Of a stretch of DNA of 55,398 nucleotides, positions 1 to 9,209 are shown in pieces. The DNA comes from Candidatus Kapaibacterium sp. (GTDB lineage Bacteria; Bacteroidota; Ignavibacteria; Kapaibacteriales; UBA2268): assembly GCA_937995785.1 (NCBI GenBank), contig CALKJQ010000060.1, forward strand, positions 1 through 55,398, read 5' to 3'. The notes under the pieces were generated by a model. The model was not told the origin of the DNA. It saw nothing but the letters and a program-made list of their open reading frames with translations, and ran no database searches. Each line of letters begins with the position of its first letter. The first letter of the stretch is position 1. A program made the position numbers and the translations under genes.

Positions 1-6
1 GCCAAC

Positions 7-106
7 CCCCTCTTACGAAGAGGGGACAAGGGAAAAGGAACTTCCCCCGTCCCCCTCTTACAAAGATGGGGGAGCATCCCCCCCCTCTCTTAGCACGAGA
101 GGGGGG
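7..106. repeat. Cluster of three G/C-rich hairpins (REP/MITE-like)
   Basis: Three palindromes lie end to end in otherwise AT-rich DNA. The first is CCCCTCTT (7-14), a 3-base loop, then AAGAGGGG (18-25). The second is CCCCCTCTT (51-59) pairing with AAGATGGGGG (63-72) with one bulged T. The third is CCCCCCTCTC (80-89), a 7-base loop, then GAGAGGGGGG (97-106), a perfect 10-bp stem. The shared core CCCCTCTT/AAGAGGGG and the composition contrast suggest an intergenic repeat family such as REP or a MITE remnant. Copy number elsewhere in the genome cannot be seen here. It lies just upstream of the LamG/T9SS gene and could also end transcription entering from the left. Confidence 0.7.
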
Positions 107-108
107 CA

Positions 109-146
109 GGGGGGGTGAGTTCCAAAAAGGGGGGTGAGTTCCAAAA
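109..146. repeat. 19-bp tandem direct repeat, two copies
   Basis: The unit GGGGGGTGAGTTCCAAAA occurs twice back to back (about 110-127 and 129-146), directly after the third hairpin. It looks like the edge of the same repeat element as the palindromes. No function is assigned. Confidence 0.7.
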
Positions 147-214
147 TCAGATAAAGAAGAATGAGTAAATAAAAATTTGAAAACAAAATGTATAATAAAA
201 TAGAGGAAATAATT

Positions 215-3200
215 ATGAGAAAATCGACCAACAAAATCTGGAAAATAGCAATCGTAGCAACAGTGCTATTTGTAGTGGTTGGATTTTTGAGCGAGACATT
301 TGCTCAATCGTACTACGATTTTTCGCTGAAATACCGCAGATTGGGTAACAAGATTGGAGTTGAATTGTGGGTGAAATCCACAAGTGCATCGGCGCCAGCA
401 TTGGGGTCGTTCACAGTTCCCGTTACCTACAACACAAGTTTTTTGCAACCAGCGGCATTAACTTACACAGCACACCAAACAGATAGCGTAAGCTACAATG
501 TGGATCAGTCAAGTCCCGTCCCGACGATAACATCGCCCTATCATAGTGCAAATGGCTATGGAGCAATCACAATCGTAAATGGAACTGGATATGCAGAATG
601 GGAAATCACCTACAACAGTGGCTCGGGCTTTGTTCCATCATCGACAGGCCGGGGAACATTTGTTGGCAGGATAGAATTCGACATTATTAACTATGCAACA
701 TTAGGTGCGTCCGACCAAACAGGCATAGCAATCAAAACAAGTGGCATACCTAATATTGCAGTAACCAATACCAGTGGAACAACATTAACATTGAATACAG
801 ACTATACAGTAACAAATCCAACAGATATCAACATCAAAGGTATAACAATATTAAATCCAAACGGACCAAAAGAAGTTGTAAATAAGTACTATAAATACTC
901 GTCGTTAGGTGGCACTATTTATGGCTATCCAATATACTTTGAGCGTTCGGGATTGGTAAACACAGCAACATATAACTATGGAACAGATGCATTGGCATAC
1001 CAAGCATCATACTCGATAGATGGCGGAATAAATTATACAAACACATTCCGATTTGCCGAGACCTCAGCCTTAGCAACAGTGGTCAATTATGCAAATTTAG
1101 CTGATGGCGATATAGAAACAACAACCGGAATACTACCAGGCTATACCGTAACAAAACCCGATGGATCGCCCGTTCCATTCAATTGGAAAGGAGTATTGCG
1201 AGTAATCTGGAAAGCCGACCCATATTTTGCACAACGAAGCGAAAAAGCACGCTTTAAGTTGCAACAATTGTCGCCAACCGGAAGCGGCTCGCCAATCACA
1301 GGCCGAACATTAGAAACACCCTTTGGAACAAGCGAATTCAACTTTGTGTTGGGTCGCACATTTTTTGTTCAATTGGACGGACAATGTGCATATCTAAAGA
1401 CAGCGCAAAATTATAGTTTGCCAACTCAATTAACAGTTGAAGCATGGGTAAACGTAAACGCATTAGGAGCAGCCGGAACCGAACCGGGAATTATAGCCCA
1501 CAGTGGTGGGTCGTCCTCCCCTGGCGAAGGAGCATTTTTATTGTATTTGGAGAACGGACAATATCCTGCATTCCGCGTACGCGAATTCCAAGACAGAGGT
1601 TATGATGGATCATCGATTTATTTGGGCAAAGTAGTAGCCAACGAACCAATAACAGTTGCCAATGCAAACATAGTGCTATCGAACGATGCGGCAAGCGAGG
1701 CACATCGCAAGAATTGGGTGCATTTAGCAGGCGTAGTTCGCAATAATGTAGTGGAATTATATGTAAATGGTCAAAGAGTGGGACGCACAACCAACACCCA
1801 AGCAATAGATGCAAGAATGGCAACATTCGAACATCCAGTGTGGGTGGGAGTAAATCCAAATGGCGGCATCCAAGCAGGCGACTATGTTAATGCAGGTATC
1901 AAAGAAGTAAAAATTTGGAGAACAGCATTAACACAAGAAGAAATCCAAAGCAAAGCCGCAGGCGTTTACGACCCAGCTGGCGCAATCAACCCATTGGGAC
2001 CATTAAATCCAGATTCATTGAGAATTTCGTTGGATATGTACTACACATTCCAAGCAAATCGCAACGATTATGCAACAGACGTAACATATCAATACGGAAA
2101 TAATATATTAAATAACTACACATGTAGCGAAGTGATGGATAACGATGCAATCGTTTATCGTCCCGACCGTCCACACATCAAATTAATCGCACCAATCGCA
2201 GGCGACGGAGCAAAGAACAAAGAAGACGATTTGTTCTATATTCGTTGGATTGGATTTGGTTTGGGTTCGATAGCATCGTCGTCGTCGCAAGATTTGCAAA
2301 TTGAATTTAGCCGCGATGGTGGATTGAACTGGGCAGATGCTTTGGATAATACAGTATCGCCCGCAGGCGTGCCATTAGACCAAGTGGAAATCGAATCGAA
2401 TTATGCAATATGGGAACCATATAATAGCGTAACATATTCAGGTGCATATTCGGATTTACAAGGCTTGGGAAACACAATCGACCAAAACTATACTAAAACA
2501 ACAAAAATTAGAATTAAGGGTAAAACTACCAACAACCAAGATGATATTTATGACGAAAGTGGCGAATTTTATGTAGCACCATACTTTGCACTTCGCAATG
2601 GTGGAGCCGCACAAATATACGTGCCAGGTTCGACAGATTTCAACTTAAGTCGTGGTGTATCATTTATCGAAATGTGGATTTCGCCCGAAAGATTTCCAAC
2701 TGCATCCGAAGGCTACTTTGTGTTGGCATCGAAATCGAATGGAACAAATTCTCATTATGAATTAAGATTGTTGAGCAATGGAAGATTACAATTCTTGGTT
2801 GTTAATTCAAGTGGAACAATCTTAACAGCAACAAGTGATGCAACTAAACCATTAGTAGTGCCAAACGAAACATTGTTAGGTAAAATCTGGACACATGTAG
2901 GCGTTTTGGTTAATTTAGCAAACGGAACAGGCACAAGTAATGTTCGCTTCTATATTGATGGTTTGCCCCAAACCGAAGATGTATTAACACAACAATTGGG
3001 ATCGAATGTAACAACTAATTTGTCGAACACATACCCATTGTATATTGCATCCTCACCAACAGGCACCAACAACTTTGTTGGCGAAGTTCGTGAATTCCGT
3101 TTCTGGAATGGCTATCCCGCCGACCAATCAGCATCGGGAGTGGAATCGCAAGCAAGTCCAACGGCATTGACCAAGTTTATTCAAGGTGCATTAACTACAT

Positions 3201-6200
3201 ACGCTAAAGATTTCACGACAACACCAACAAATTATCAAAAGAACTTAGTTGCCGCATTTGCATTCGATGGCGGTTCGTTTGTCAATAATGGTTGGTATAA
3301 ATCAGTACCATCAACAAATAGCAACCATCAAGCATTAATCATAGGCAACGTTGGCTTGAATGGTAATGGAATAAGCTACCGAAGCACTCGTCCATATTTG
3401 AAATTGGTTGAACCAATAGTAAAGCAAGAAGTGCCTAACACAACAACAGACTTACGCGTTCGTTGGGTAGGATTCCACTTTGACGAAGTAGCATTCCGTT
3501 CGGGTAGCAATGCATTGAACCAAGATGCAGATATGTCATTCGGTTTGTTCGGTGGAGGTGGTCAAGTTATTCAGCCTTATCAATTTGTGGCAAGTGATAA
3601 ATATGCAGTAGCATATACCAATGCATTAAGTTTATTAACAACAACTGCATATAGGTTTGCTGGAACATCAACAACTCCACAATATGCTGCATCTTTGAAT
3701 ATTTCAATCACAGATCCCGACGAAAACAATGACGAAACATACAACGACCAAGGACCATTAAGTGCTGCATTAACCAATGCAAGATTACGCTTGCGAGGTC
3801 GTTCCACTATAAATGCTTCGATTCCTTGGGAATACACAAGCATTCCAACTTTGCAAACCGAAGGTAATTTGTTTACAGTTACTCCTCCATCCAACTTTAC
3901 TTTAAGAGTATTATTGGAAGGTTTCCACACTGGTAGCAACAATAACATAGTTAATTTGGGTTCAACATATAATACATTAGGTATCAAAGCATCGTTGTTC
4001 TCCGAAAGTGCTGGTCAGCCCAATGAATTGCGTGCAACCAAAGAAGGAACAGGCTACATTACTTCCAATGCAACAGCATTAGATCCAACAACTCGTGGAA
4101 CAAATGGTTCTTATTTTGCAAATGTGCCATTTGTATTCACCAACTTAACAGACGGCAACTACTTTGCAGTAGTAGAACATTTAAACCACTTGCCAGTTAT
4201 GTCCCGTTTTGCTGCACCATTTATGTTTGATGGTGATAATTTGGAGACTTGGACAATTGAATCGGGTTGGGACTTCCAAAGCTGGGGTCAAAACTCAACT
4301 CCAACTGCAAATGATTATATGCAAGTATCCACCGACGACAAATATTCGGGAACAGGTTTATTCTCGGCATACGGTCAAACACAAATCAGTCCAAGCATCG
4401 TAGGTTTCGACGAAACTTCATTGAACTTTACTGCTGGTCAGATTGTATCGACTTCGAATAAAATGGCTGCAATGGTAGCTGGTGATGTTTATCGTGATGG
4501 TCAAATCAATGCAATCGACCGTGTTCAAGTTCGCGCCGATATAGGTTCGTCCGTCTATCGTTCCGATGTTACGGGTGATGGTTTGGTAAATGCAATCGAC
4601 CGCGATTTAACCGACCGTAACTCGAACAAATTAACTCGTTTAACAGACCTTGGTGTTGTAACCTATCCAGCTGTTCCTAAAGCATTTGATTGGATTGCAC
4701 AAAGTAACCCAATCGAAGCTGTTTCGCCATTAGATCCAAATCGCAGTGAAGAAATGAATAATGCTGCCAAAGAATTCTTGGCTAATGGTGGAAAACGCAA
4801 CGATAAGAAAAACAACAACTATGCTTTGCAAGGTGGTGTTAGCTATAAAGTTATGGGTTCGACTGAAAAGAAAGGCGATAAAATCTATGTTAACGTCTTT
4901 ATCCAAAATACAGGCGGCGATTGGGCTCCGGGTAACTGTACATTTGGTTTAACATTCGACAACAATTCGCTCGAGTTTGTCGGATTAACAAATGTGGACG
5001 AAAACCCATTCCAAAACTACAAAAACAAAGGTTACTCAGCGGCATATTCGGGTCCAACCAAGGACGGTATCAACCCAATTGCTAACCTGAGAACAATCGA
5101 AATCGACTATGATGGTTATGTTCGTCCCGAAGGCGTTATTGTTCCTAAAACTTGGACTAAATTAGGTACTTTGGAATTCAAAATTAATAGTTTCGTTGAT
5201 AGATATGAATTTGCTTGGCACAACATCACCGCTGTATTAACTACAGATGGTCGCAACGTAACAGGTAATGGCGAATTTATGCCAATCGAACCCGTTGATG
5301 TTGTTAGAACTGTTGCTATCACTTCTCCAAATGGCGGCGAAAACTGGCGTTCTGGCAAAACTTATCAAATCACTTGGACATTACCATCGGATAATGCTAT
5401 GGGTTATCTTGAATTTTCGGATAACGCTGGTGCATCTTGGTCGAGAATTACCGCTGAACCAATCAACTTAATGTCGGGTGTTTACACTTGGAATTCACCA
5501 AAAGTAAACTCCAACAAATGCTTGGTTCGCATCGTTGATATCCGCAACGGTAACGAAATCGACCGTAGTAACAACACATTCACATTGAGCGAAGACGTAA
5601 TTAAAATCACTCGTCCTGCATCCACCGATCCTATCTACAAATACGGCAAGATCGACTTTATCGAATGGACAATGGAAGATCTGGCAACCATTCGCTTCGA
5701 ATTTAGTGCAAACGGCAAAGATAATTGGAAAATAGTTACCGATCCAGTTAGCTCACGCTTATTGCAAACTAAATGGGAAATCCCTGCAGTGAACACTCGC
5801 GAAGCCGTTGTTCGTATGGTTGATGTTAATACCAATCAGGTGTTGGCTTATAGCTCACCATTCAAAATTTTGGGTGGCAATGGCACATTTATCACTCCTA
5901 AGAAAGGTCAAATTGTTAAATGTGGTGCGAGCGAACCTATTCGCTGGACAAGTGAATACATCAGTAAATTCGATTTGCAACTCTCGGTTGATGGTGGCAA
6001 AACTTGGCAATTTATCGCAAAAGATGTTAATGCATTGAAGAGTGTTTATACTTGGACAGTTCCAAGTGTTAAAACCGACAATGCTATTATCCGTGCAATT
6101 TGGAATGGTCAAGAAGATATGGAATATATGAGAACTAGTATTTTCCGCATCCAATGCGACGGTATTGGCAATGTGGAAGAACCTGTGGCTAAAATCCACT

Positions 6201-6457
6201 TCTTGAACGAACCCGTTCCAAACCCATTTGCCAACGAAACAAGAGTTCGCTTCACTTTGGGAACAACAGCAAAAGTTTCTGTTAAAGTTTACTCAGTAAA
6301 TGGAGATTTGGTTGCTATCTTGGCTGACAATGTTGATTTCGTTGAAGGTACTCATTCGTTAGACTTCAATGCAATTAACTTACCAGCAGGTGTTTATATC
6401 ATCCGTTTGAATGCAGGTACATTTGTTGATACCAAAGAAGTAATTCACATCAAATAA
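215..6457 (+). CDS. Giant T9SS-exported protein with LamG domains and dockerin-like segment
   Basis: Predicted cell-surface or secreted protein; its ligand is unknown. The track starts at 188, but the ATG at 215 follows AGAGGA at a 7-base gap and gives a clean signal peptide (MRKSTNK, hydrophobic stretch, AFA-type end), so 215 is preferred. In track numbering, LamG/concanavalin-like domains lie at about residues 393-620 and 797-1060. A pair of Ca-binding-like loops (DVYRDGQINAIDR and DVTGDGLVNAIDR) resembling type I dockerin repeats lies near 1430-1480. Three SPNGGE-W/ITW-type beta domains follow near 1700-2000. The C-terminus is a classic T9SS type A sorting domain (PNPF start, VYSVNGDLV, LPAGVYIIRL). 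Family knowledge puts cleavage and surface attachment after the type IX translocon. A strong terminator follows the stop. Codon choice appears to change along the gene, with ACA-rich threonine early and more ACT late. Confidence 0.9.
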   Translation: MRKSTNKIWKIAIVATVLFVVVGFLSETFAQSYYDFSLKYRRLGNKIGVELWVKSTSASAPALGSFTVPVTYNTSFLQPAALTYTAHQTDSVSYNVDQSSPVPTITSPYHSANGYGAITIVNGTGYAEWEITYNSGSGFVPSSTGRGTFVGRIEFDIINYATLGASDQTGIAIKTSGIPNIAVTNTSGTTLTLNTDYTVTNPTDINIKGITILNPNGPKEVVNKYYKYSSLGGTIYGYPIYFERSGLVNTATYNYGTDALAYQASYSIDGGINYTNTFRFAETSALATVVNYANLADGDIETTTGILPGYTVTKPDGSPVPFNWKGVLRVIWKADPYFAQRSEKARFKLQQLSPTGSGSPITGRTLETPFGTSEFNFVLGRTFFVQLDGQCAYLKTAQNYSLPTQLTVEAWVNVNALGAAGTEPGIIAHSGGSSSPGEGAFLLYLENGQYPAFRVREFQDRGYDGSSIYLGKVVANEPITVANANIVLSNDAASEAHRKNWVHLAGVVRNNVVELYVNGQRVGRTTNTQAIDARMATFEHPVWVGVNPNGGIQAGDYVNAGIKEVKIWRTALTQEEIQSKAAGVYDPAGAINPLGPLNPDSLRISLDMYYTFQANRNDYATDVTYQYGNNILNNYTCSEVMDNDAIVYRPDRPHIKLIAPIAGDGAKNKEDDLFYIRWIGFGLGSIASSSSQDLQIEFSRDGGLNWADALDNTVSPAGVPLDQVEIESNYAIWEPYNSVTYSGAYSDLQGLGNTIDQNYTKTTKIRIKGKTTNNQDDIYDESGEFYVAPYFALRNGGAAQIYVPGSTDFNLSRGVSFIEMWISPERFPTASEGYFVLASKSNGTNSHYELRLLSNGRLQFLVVNSSGTILTATSDATKPLVVPNETLLGKIWTHVGVLVNLANGTGTSNVRFYIDGLPQTEDVLTQQLGSNVTTNLSNTYPLYIASSPTGTNNFVGEVREFRFWNGYPADQSASGVESQASPTALTKFIQGALTTYAKDFTTTPTNYQKNLVAAFAFDGGSFVNNGWYKSVPSTNSNHQALIIGNVGLNGNGISYRSTRPYLKLVEPIVKQEVPNTTTDLRVRWVGFHFDEVAFRSGSNALNQDADMSFGLFGGGGQVIQPYQFVASDKYAVAYTNALSLLTTTAYRFAGTSTTPQYAASLNISITDPDENNDETYNDQGPLSAALTNARLRLRGRSTINASIPWEYTSIPTLQTEGNLFTVTPPSNFTLRVLLEGFHTGSNNNIVNLGSTYNTLGIKASLFSESAGQPNELRATKEGTGYITSNATALDPTTRGTNGSYFANVPFVFTNLTDGNYFAVVEHLNHLPVMSRFAAPFMFDGDNLETWTIESGWDFQSWGQNSTPTANDYMQVSTDDKYSGTGLFSAYGQTQISPSIVGFDETSLNFTAGQIVSTSNKMAAMVAGDVYRDGQINAIDRVQVRADIGSSVYRSDVTGDGLVNAIDRDLTDRNSNKLTRLTDLGVVTYPAVPKAFDWIAQSNPIEAVSPLDPNRSEEMNNAAKEFLANGGKRNDKKNNNYALQGGVSYKVMGSTEKKGDKIYVNVFIQNTGGDWAPGNCTFGLTFDNNSLEFVGLTNVDENPFQNYKNKGYSAAYSGPTKDGINPIANLRTIEIDYDGYVRPEGVIVPKTWTKLGTLEFKINSFVDRYEFAWHNITAVLTTDGRNVTGNGEFMPIEPVDVVRTVAITSPNGGENWRSGKTYQITWTLPSDNAMGYLEFSDNAGASWSRITAEPINLMSGVYTWNSPKVNSNKCLVRIVDIRNGNEIDRSNNTFTLSEDVIKITRPASTDPIYKYGKIDFIEWTMEDLATIRFEFSANGKDNWKIVTDPVSSRLLQTKWEIPAVNTREAVVRMVDVNTNQVLAYSSPFKILGGNGTFITPKKGQIVKCGASEPIRWTSEYISKFDLQLSVDGGKTWQFIAKDVNALKSVYTWTVPSVKTDNAIIRAIWNGQEDMEYMRTSIFRIQCDGIGNVEEPVAKIHFLNEPVPNPFANETRVRFTLGTTAKVSVKVYSVNGDLVAILADNVDFVEGTHSLDFNAINLPAGVYIIRLNAGTFVDTKEVIHIK

Positions 6458-6486
6458 GTAAGTTCTCCTTAAAGAACTGAAAAAGG

Positions 6487-6517
6487 GAGGCAGTCCGAAA
6501 GGATTGCCTCTTTTTTT
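6487..6517. terminator. Rho-independent terminator between convergent genes
   Basis: GAGGCAGTCC (6487-6496), a GAAA loop, then GGATTGCCTC (6501-6510) and seven T. The stem allows a central mismatch or wobble pair. A-rich sequence on the left side (AAAAAGG) suggests it may also work on the minus strand for nadC, which converges on it. Confidence 0.8.
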
Positions 6518-6605
6518 GTATTGATTAACCCTTAAGGGTTTGTAAATTTATAAGGTTTGTTTTTTCTGATTTATTTAAATAAATATTTAAATATAGGCAA
6601 GATTT

Positions 6606-7463
6606 CTAATCGATTTCTAAATGGATTTCGGCGGCTTTAACAGTGTGGGTTAGTGCTCCAATCGATATTGCATCAATTCCCGTATCAAGGTAACCCTGAA
6701 TATTGTGCAGGTTAATTCCGCCGCTTGCTTCAACAAAGATGTGGTTTCCCAGTTGGTGAGAACGGATGAGCCGAACACATTCTCGAATTTGATTGGGCGA
6801 CATATTATCGAGCAATACTCCATCCACACCAACTTCCAATGCAGCCTTTAATTGCTCGATTGTATCTACTTCTAATTCAATAAACAAATTGTTGCTATTT
6901 TTGTTTTTTACTTCAATTAACAATTCTTTTAAATTTTTTCCAGAAATGTGATTATCCTTGATTAAAATACCATTGGAAAGATTGGTTCTGTGGTTAGTGC
7001 CACCGGCGGCGGCTACGGCATATTTGTCGAATAATCGCAATCCGGGTGCAGTTTTGCGAGTATCTAAAATTCTCACTCCATAAGGATTAGCTAATTTGGT
7101 AAATTCACTTGTTAAATTGGCAATTCCGCACATTCTTTGTAATAAATTGAGTAGCGTGCGTTCCACAAGTAAAATATAGCGTTTGTTGCCCGTTACAATT
7201 GCAATAGTTTGCCCTTGGTGAACTTCGTAGCCATCGCGGAAATTCAAGGAAAAATCGAAATCTGAAGAAAAAAAATAGGGAAGAACAAATTCCCCCACGA
7301 AGACTAAATTTGCTTGGGCAATTATTTTGGCTGTTGTTGTTTCGTTAGGGTCGATAGTTAATTCGCAGGTTGCATCACCATTTGGTGCATCTTCGGCAAG
7401 AAACTGAGCGATACGAGACTTTACGTAATCTTCTGGCAATTTTTTGATTTGCTCGTAAATCAT
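6606..7463 (-). CDS. nadC: Nicotinate-nucleotide pyrophosphorylase (quinolinate phosphoribosyltransferase)
   Basis: Converts quinolinate and PRPP to nicotinate mononucleotide, CO2 and PPi in de novo NAD synthesis in the cytoplasm. At 285 residues it has the usual length. Diagnostic segments are ERTLLNLLQRMCGIA, the ILDTRKTAPGLR active-site strand, GGTNHRTNLS and KDNHI, followed by the C-terminal barrel with ELEVDT, LLDNMSP and EASGGI phosphate-binding motifs. It is the last gene of a four-gene minus-strand operon. Its ATG overlaps the end of nadA by 4 bases, which indicates translational coupling to the preceding pathway step. Confidence 0.97.
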   Translation of the reverse strand: MIYEQIKKLPEDYVKSRIAQFLAEDAPNGDATCELTIDPNETTTAKIIAQANLVFVGEFVLPYFFSSDFDFSLNFRDGYEVHQGQTIAIVTGNKRYILLVERTLLNLLQRMCGIANLTSEFTKLANPYGVRILDTRKTAPGLRLFDKYAVAAAGGTNHRTNLSNGILIKDNHISGKNLKELLIEVKNKNSNNLFIELEVDTIEQLKAALEVGVDGVLLDNMSPNQIRECVRLIRSHQLGNHIFVEASGGINLHNIQGYLDTGIDAISIGALTHTVKAAEIHLEID

Positions 7464-8392
7464 TTACTAATCTCCAGCATCCTTTGGATTGGTATCAATG
7501 CCTTTAATCTAATTTCTTCGGGAATTTCAATTTCGGGTTGAAGAGTTTCCAATGAATTAATGATTTTATCCAAAGTGTTCAATCTCATATAAGGGCATTC
7601 GTTGCAACTGCATCCATCTAAATTGGGCACATCTATATAAGTTTTTTGTGGTGCTCTTTTCTTCATTTCGTGGATAACGCCGGGCTCTGTTAAAATGATG
7701 AATTTGGTATCTTTGGAATTAACAGCAGTATCAATTATCTTGGTTGTCGAGCCAATTATATGGGCGTATTTCAAAATATTGGGTGGGCATTCGGGGTGAG
7801 CCAACACGATTGCATCGGGATGTTCGTTAGTAAGTTGGATTACTTTTTCCTCAGAAAACATTTCGTGGACTTGGCAAGTTCCGTTCCATAATTCCAAATA
7901 CCGTCCTGTGGAAAGACGCACATAAGCACCAAGGAACTTATCTGGAGCAAATAGCACTTTTTTATCTTTTGGAATCGATTCAACGATTTTAACCGCATTC
8001 GAAGATGTGCAAATTAAATCGGACATTGCCTTTATCTCTGCGGTCGAATTGATGTAGGTAACAACCACACTATCGGGATATTGTTCTATCCATTTTTGGA
8101 ATTCTTCGGGTTTGGCAGAGTCGGCTAACGAACAACCTGCATTCAAATCGGGAATAACCACTTTTTTTGATGGATTTAAAATTTTTGAGGTTTCTGCCAT
8201 AAAATGAACTCCGCAAAACAAAATTATATCCTCGTCCACTTGAGTTGCTCGCTGACTTAATGCCAATGAATCCCCAACAAAATCTGCAATATCCTGAATA
8301 TCACCATCTTGATAATAGTGAGCCAAGATTATTGCGTTTTTCTCCTTTTTTAATCGAAGGATTTTATTAATTTTTTCTTCTTTTGTTAGCAT
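7460..8392 (-). CDS. nadA: Quinolinate synthase A (4Fe-4S)
   Basis: Condenses iminoaspartate with dihydroxyacetone phosphate to make quinolinate, the substrate of the NadC encoded next. The 310-residue protein shows AHYYQDGDIQDIADFVGDS near residues 24-42. Three separated cysteine segments fit the family's three 4Fe-4S ligands: AGCSLAD near 85-91, NGTCQVH in the middle, and DGCSCNEC near the C-terminus. The ATG abuts the queD stop with no gap, and the 3' end overlaps nadC by 4 bases. No nadB (aspartate oxidase) is in the window, so the iminoaspartate source lies elsewhere or is an aspartate dehydrogenase. Confidence 0.97.
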   Translation of the reverse strand: MLTKEEKINKILRLKKEKNAIILAHYYQDGDIQDIADFVGDSLALSQRATQVDEDIILFCGVHFMAETSKILNPSKKVVIPDLNAGCSLADSAKPEEFQKWIEQYPDSVVVTYINSTAEIKAMSDLICTSSNAVKIVESIPKDKKVLFAPDKFLGAYVRLSTGRYLELWNGTCQVHEMFSEEKVIQLTNEHPDAIVLAHPECPPNILKYAHIIGSTTKIIDTAVNSKDTKFIILTEPGVIHEMKKRAPQKTYIDVPNLDGCSCNECPYMRLNTLDKIINSLETLQPEIEIPEEIRLKALIPIQRMLEISK

Positions 8393-8818
8393 CTAATCAT
8401 TCAATTTTAATGAATACTCTGCAAAAGCATCCGAAGTTTCGTAAACACGTACTGTTAATTCTTTAATATTTTTTTGTTTTCGGAATTCCTCGGCAAATTG
8501 ATGAGCAAAATTTATAGCAATGTTTTCGCTTGTGCTTGTAAATTTAATTGCAACATAGCGAAAATTATTTTCCTTTAGAAATTTGAGTGTTGTTTCGTCG
8601 TTTTCGTCCACAAGCATAGAATGGTCGTAGGTGTTAATTATTGGCTTAACGACTTTATCGATATCATAGAAATCGATAAGCATTCCGTTTTCGTCCAATT
8701 CTCCAACAAGTTCTAAACGCATTTTATAGGAATGACCGTGAATATTCTTGCACCATCCATTATGAAATGGCAATCGGTGGCTCATTTCCCAAACGAAATC
8801 TTTACCTAATTTGATCAT
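8393..8818 (-). CDS. queD: 6-carboxy-5,6,7,8-tetrahydropterin synthase (PTPS family)
   Basis: Makes 6-carboxytetrahydropterin from dihydroneopterin triphosphate, an early step of preQ0 and queuosine synthesis. The track start at 8926 adds 36 residues unlike the family. The ATG at 8818 gives MIKLGKDFVWEMSHRL, the normal N-terminus, for 141 residues. Family zinc histidines are visible as H14 (MSHRL), H27 and H29 (HGHS), with catalytic Cys23 (GWCKN) and a DHSML segment. The start overlaps the 3' end of queF by 17 bases, and the stop directly precedes nadA. A role as a pterin synthase outside queuosine is possible, but adjacency to queF makes queuosine the best reading. Confidence 0.93.
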   Translation of the reverse strand: MIKLGKDFVWEMSHRLPFHNGWCKNIHGHSYKMRLELVGELDENGMLIDFYDIDKVVKPIINTYDHSMLVDENDETTLKFLKENNFRYVAIKFTSTSENIAINFAHQFAEEFRKQKNIKELTVRVYETSDAFAEYSLKLND

Positions 8819-9161
8819 TTTCGCCTTTATTGTATTTTGCAATGATAGTTGACGAAATTCCACCGCGTGTAGTCCATTCCGAGATAACCTCCATTGATTT
8901 TGGTTGGCAAGCCTCCACCAAATCATTTAGGATTTGATTTGTAACATCTTCGTAAAAAATTCCCTTGTTGCGAAATTCCAAAAAATAGTATTTAAGCGAT
9001 TTTAATTCCAAACACAGTTTATCGGGTACATATTGAATTGTGATTGTACCAAAATCGGGCAAACCAGTTTTGGGGCAAACCGAAGTAAACTCTGGATTTG
9101 AATGCACTATTTCGTAATCTCTATATTGATGGGCGTTTTCGAACACCTCTACATTTGGCAT
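8802..9161 (-). CDS. queF: NADPH-dependent 7-cyano-7-deazaguanine reductase, short (unimodular) type
   Basis: Reduces preQ0 to preQ1, the base inserted into tRNA by TGT on the way to queuosine. At 119 residues it matches the short Bacillus-type QueF rather than the two-domain E. coli enzyme. The catalytic cysteine and aspartate sit in SVCPKTGLPDFG (C29 and D36, the family spacing of seven), followed by the ELKSLKYY and FRNKGIFYED segments. A strong AAAGGAG lies just before the ATG. It heads the queF-queD-nadA-nadC run. The M28 peptidase gene upstream on the same strand ends only 48 bases away with no visible terminator, so read-through is possible. Confidence 0.96.
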   Translation of the reverse strand: MPNVEVFENAHQYRDYEIVHSNPEFTSVCPKTGLPDFGTITIQYVPDKLCLELKSLKYYFLEFRNKGIFYEDVTNQILNDLVEACQPKSMEVISEWTTRGGISSTIIAKYNKGENDQIR

Positions 9162-9209
9162 ATAAACTCCTTTAATTTAATGATATAACGATTTATAAAT
9201 CTTATTATT

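Noticed and set aside
188-217. Track start of the LamG/T9SS gene at 188
   Set aside because: The ATG at 215 has a proper SD (AGAGGA) and gives a standard signal peptide; the nine extra residues do not.
3580-3987. 135-residue minus-strand ORF inside the LamG gene
   Set aside because: Shadow frame of an unambiguous large secreted protein; no SD or family features.
8819-8926. N-terminal extension of QueD
   Set aside because: It runs inside queF and lacks family similarity; ATG 8818 gives the standard QueD start.
9162-9209. preQ1 riboswitch before queF
   Set aside because: The 48-bp gap has no C-rich loop or pseudoknot pattern of a preQ1 aptamer.
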